From the NCBI GenBank assembly GCA_937858255.1, contig CALLZQ010000456.1, positions 1-7,029 on the forward strand: a stretch of DNA of 7,029 bases, in the 5' to 3' direction. Under the pieces are notes generated by a model that did no database searches, had not been told where the DNA came from, and worked only from the letters and a program-made list of their open reading frames with translations. This document shows positions 5,228 to 7,029 of the stretch, in pieces (position 1 is the first letter of the stretch; every line of letters starts with the position of its first letter). A program made the translations under genes and the position numbers. This stretch comes from an uncultured Tabrizicola sp. (GTDB lineage: Bacteria > Pseudomonadota > Alphaproteobacteria > Rhodobacterales > Rhodobacteraceae).

Positions 5228-6093
5228 GCGGGGTTTGTCTGGCAGCGGCGGCCTATCCGCTGACCTGGGTCGACCGGTTTGAGGATTATGCCGGCAAACT
5301 GGGGCAGTGGGTCGCTGACGCCGCGGCGGGTGGGGCCAAGCTGGCGGTTTTCCCCGAATATGGCGCGATGGAACTGACCTCGCTGGGCGGGCGAGAGGTG
5401 GCGGCGGATCTCGAACGCGGCCTGCATGAGGTGGCGCGTCATGGCCCGGCAGTGGATGCGCTGCATCTGGAACTGGCACGGCGGCATGACCTGCTGATCC
5501 TCGGCGCCTCGGGGCCGGCGTTTCTGGGGGCGCGGCCCGTCAATCGCGCCGTGTTCTACGGCCCCGACGGGGTGATCGGCCATCAGGACAAGCAGATCAT
5601 GACCCGGTTTGAGCGTGAGATCTGGGATGTGGTGCCGGGGCAGGGGCTGCGACCTTTTGAGACCGACCTCGGGCGGATCGGGGTGGTGATCTGCTATGAC
5701 AGCGAATTCCCCCTGCTGGCGCGGCATCTGGTCGATCAGGGGGCCGAGGTGCTGCTGGCGCCCTCTTGCACCGACAGCCTCGCGGGCTTTACCCGGGTGC
5801 GGGTCGGCAGCATGGCGCGGGCGCTGGAAAATCAATGCGTTGTGGCCCATTCGCCCACGGTGGGGGATTGCGATTTCTGCCCTGCGGTGGATGAGAATAT
5901 CGGCGCCGCCGCGATCTACGGCCCGCCCGACCGGGGCTTCCCCCCGACCGGCATTTTGGCCGAGGGCGCGCTGAACCAGCCCGGCTGGACCATCGCGGAT
6001 GTCTCACTGACCGCGCTGCGTGAGGTGCGGCGCGATGGTGGGGTTCTGAACCACCTGCATTGGGCCGAGCAAGCCGAGCGGATTGCGGAATGA
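5224..6093 (+). CDS. Nitrilase-superfamily carbon-nitrogen hydrolase
   Basis: A 289-residue amidohydrolase of the nitrilase superfamily. The catalytic triad is complete: Glu45 in VFPEYG, Lys123 in GHQDKQIMTRFE, and nucleophile Cys157 in VVICYDSEFP. Such enzymes split non-peptide carbon-nitrogen bonds (amides, carbamoyl groups, nitriles) through a thioester; the substrate here is not known. By sequence style it fits the branch often found fused or adjacent to a RimI-like GNAT domain, so it may hydrolyse an amide related to the amine the upstream acetyltransferase handles. The ATG overlaps the GNAT stop by four bases, which supports coupling. Its TGA stop is followed directly by AAAA and a hairpin that ends the convergent carB transcript. 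Length is typical for the superfamily. Cytosolic location is inferred from the lack of a signal peptide. Confidence 0.92.
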   Translation: MSGVCLAAAAYPLTWVDRFEDYAGKLGQWVADAAAGGAKLAVFPEYGAMELTSLGGREVAADLERGLHEVARHGPAVDALHLELARRHDLLILGASGPAFLGARPVNRAVFYGPDGVIGHQDKQIMTRFEREIWDVVPGQGLRPFETDLGRIGVVICYDSEFPLLARHLVDQGAEVLLAPSCTDSLAGFTRVRVGSMARALENQCVVAHSPTVGDCDFCPAVDENIGAAAIYGPPDRGFPPTGILAEGALNQPGWTIADVSLTALREVRRDGGVLNHLHWAEQAERIAE

Positions 6094-6117
6094 AAAGGGG
6101 CGCCAGACCGGCGCCCC
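6093..6117 (-). terminator. Rho-independent terminator of carB
   Basis: GGGGCGCC (6097-6104) and GGCGCCCC (6110-6117) form a perfect 8-bp stem with a five-base loop (AGACC as read on the plus strand). Read on the minus strand the stem is followed by TTTT (6096-6093), the classical form for the end of carB, whose stop is 24 bases upstream. On the plus strand the hairpin is followed by CGTTGG, so it is a weaker terminator for the nitrilase operon, but the stem may still help end that transcript. The T-tract overlaps the nitrilase stop codon by one base. Confidence 0.85.
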
Positions 6118-6141
6118 CGTTGGTTCCACTTTGGACCTGCC

Positions 6142-7029
6142 TCAGCCCTGCAAAGTCCGTACCCCATAACCCTCGCCCCGCGCCTTCATCGCGGCGACAG
6201 CGGCGATCGAGGCGGCGGCGGTGGTGAAATAGGGGATCTTGTCCATCAGCGCGACGCGGCGGATGTCGCGGCTGTCGGTGATCGACTGCGCGCCCTCGGT
6301 CGTGTTCATCACCAAGGCGATTTCGCCGTTCTTCAGCGCATCGACCACGTTCGGGCGGCCCTCATAAACCTTGTTCACCAGGCTTGCCTTGGCGCCATTG
6401 GCACCCAGCCAGTCGGCGGTGCCCTTGGTCGCGGTGATCTCGAACCCCATGGCGATCAGGTCGCGGGCGGCGGCGGCCATGGCCTCGGTCTTGTCCATGT
6501 CCTTGATCGAGACGAAGACGCGACCCTCGGTCGGCAGATGCGTTCCCGCGCCCATCTGCGCCTTGAGGAAGGCGAGCGGGAAGCTGCGGTCCCAGCCCAT
6601 CACCTCACCCGTCGAGCGCATTTCCGGCCCCAGCATCGGGTCAACGCCGGGGAAGCGGGCAAAGGGCAGCACCGCCTCTTTCACGCTGAACCACGGGGTG
6701 ATGGGGTTGGCCAGCGTATTGGCATCGGCCAGGGGCAGCACCGAATCTGGCCCCACGCCCGCGTCATAGGGCGCGCGCTCGGGGAAGTTCGAGAGCGGCT
6801 CGCCCGCCATCAGACGCGCGGCGATCGAGGCGATGGCGCTGTCGGTCGCCTTGGCCACGAAAGGCACGGTGCGGCTGGCGCGCGGGTTCACCTCCAGCAC
6901 ATAGATCACGCCATCCTTGATCGCGAATTGAACGTTCATCAGGCCGACGACATGCAGGGCGCGGGCCATGACGACGGTCTGGCGCTTCAGCTCGGCGTCG
7001 AGGGGCTGGTCCTCGCGGGGATCCAGGTT
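6142..7029 (-). CDS. carB: Carbamoyl phosphate synthase large subunit, C-terminal part (5' end cut by window)
   Basis: The large subunit makes carbamoyl phosphate from bicarbonate, ammonia and two ATP, for arginine and pyrimidine synthesis. The frame is open to the window edge, leaving about 295 C-terminal residues of a protein usually near 1070-1110, so no start can be given; the Met codon at 6969 is internal. The fragment begins in the second ATP-grasp domain: GLMNVQFAI, then EVNPRASRTVPFV (about 6856-6894), which contains the metal- and ATP-binding Glu and Asn. FPGVDPMLGPEMRSTGEVMG follows (key part GPEMRSTGEVMG). The last 125-130 residues (about 6145-6528) are the MGS-like allosteric domain, with ATKGTADWL, VNKVYEGRPN, and NTTEG. 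A segment of Pro, Asp and Ala-rich residues between the ATP-grasp end and the YSVKE-like part (here FSVKEAVLPF) is longer than in E. coli. A terminator follows the stop. Confidence 0.97.
   Translation of the reverse strand, partial: NLDPREDQPLDAELKRQTVVMARALHVVGLMNVQFAIKDGVIYVLEVNPRASRTVPFVAKATDSAIASIAARLMAGEPLSNFPERAPYDAGVGPDSVLPLADANTLANPITPWFSVKEAVLPFARFPGVDPMLGPEMRSTGEVMGWDRSFPLAFLKAQMGAGTHLPTEGRVFVSIKDMDKTEAMAAAARDLIAMGFEITATKGTADWLGANGAKASLVNKVYEGRPNVVDALKNGEIALVMNTTEGAQSITDSRDIRRVALMDKIPYFTTAAASIAAVAAMKARGEGYGVRTLQG

Noticed and set aside
4610..5850. Long minus-strand open frames opposite the GNAT and nitrilase genes
   Set aside because: The plus-strand genes have complete motifs and ATGA coupling; the opposite frames have low-complexity His/Arg/Pro-rich products.
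1..7029. Defence system, prophage, transposon, CRISPR array or RNA gene
   Set aside because: No repeats with regular spacers, no transposase or integrase motifs, no tRNA cloverleaf and no rRNA segment were seen; the genes are metabolic or regulatory.

Overview
The window is GC-rich, tightly packed chromosomal DNA that looks alphaproteobacterial, most likely Rhodobacteraceae (Paracoccus/Rhodobacter-like). The reasons are the UPF0262 gene, the hisD / UPF0262 / low-molecular-weight phosphatase neighbourhood as I recall it from that family, and the codon bias of every gene. No rRNA, tRNA, CRISPR array, insertion sequence, phage gene or origin is visible. Eleven protein-coding genes fill almost all of the sequence. 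Two of them (hisD and carB) are cut by the window edges.

Region 1 (1-2781, plus strand) holds the 3' part of hisD (histidine biosynthesis), a glyoxalase/bleomycin-resistance-like VOC protein overlapping hisD by 8 bp, UPF0262, a low-molecular-weight phosphatase-like protein with a TTG start, and a GFA/CENP-V-type zinc protein. The spacing is short enough for one transcript, although a 69-bp gap before UPF0262 could hold its own promoter.

Region 2 (2778-4101) is a divergent redox-response pair: an HxlR-family regulator (YtfH-like, minus strand) and an NADPH:quinone oxidoreductase of the QorB/YtfG type (plus strand). They are separated by an AT-rich 103-bp control region with two overlapping TACTTAC/GTAAGTA-type dyads. 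The same ytfH-ytfG pairing exists in E. coli, so a conserved regulatory unit is likely. The regulator's stop codon and the GFA gene's stop codon share one CTAG palindrome.

Region 3 (4102-6093, plus strand) is a three-gene cassette: an NTF2/ketosteroid-isomerase-like protein, a GNAT acetyltransferase and a nitrilase-superfamily amidohydrolase. The genes are joined by two ATGA overlaps and so are probably translationally coupled. A perfect 9-bp hairpin displays the first gene's Shine-Dalgarno sequence in its loop. The GNAT and nitrilase pair matches an arrangement known elsewhere as a single fused protein. Its substrate is unknown, and this is the least-characterised functional unit here.

Region 4 (6094-7029) is the intergenic terminator and the 3' end of carB on the minus strand (carbamoyl phosphate synthase large subunit), convergent with the nitrilase gene.

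Most of the window is ordinary housekeeping and accessory metabolism. I found no convincing new defence or mobile system. The items most worth a second look are the start-codon hairpin, the GNAT-nitrilase cassette, the double operator, and the altered phosphatase P-loop.
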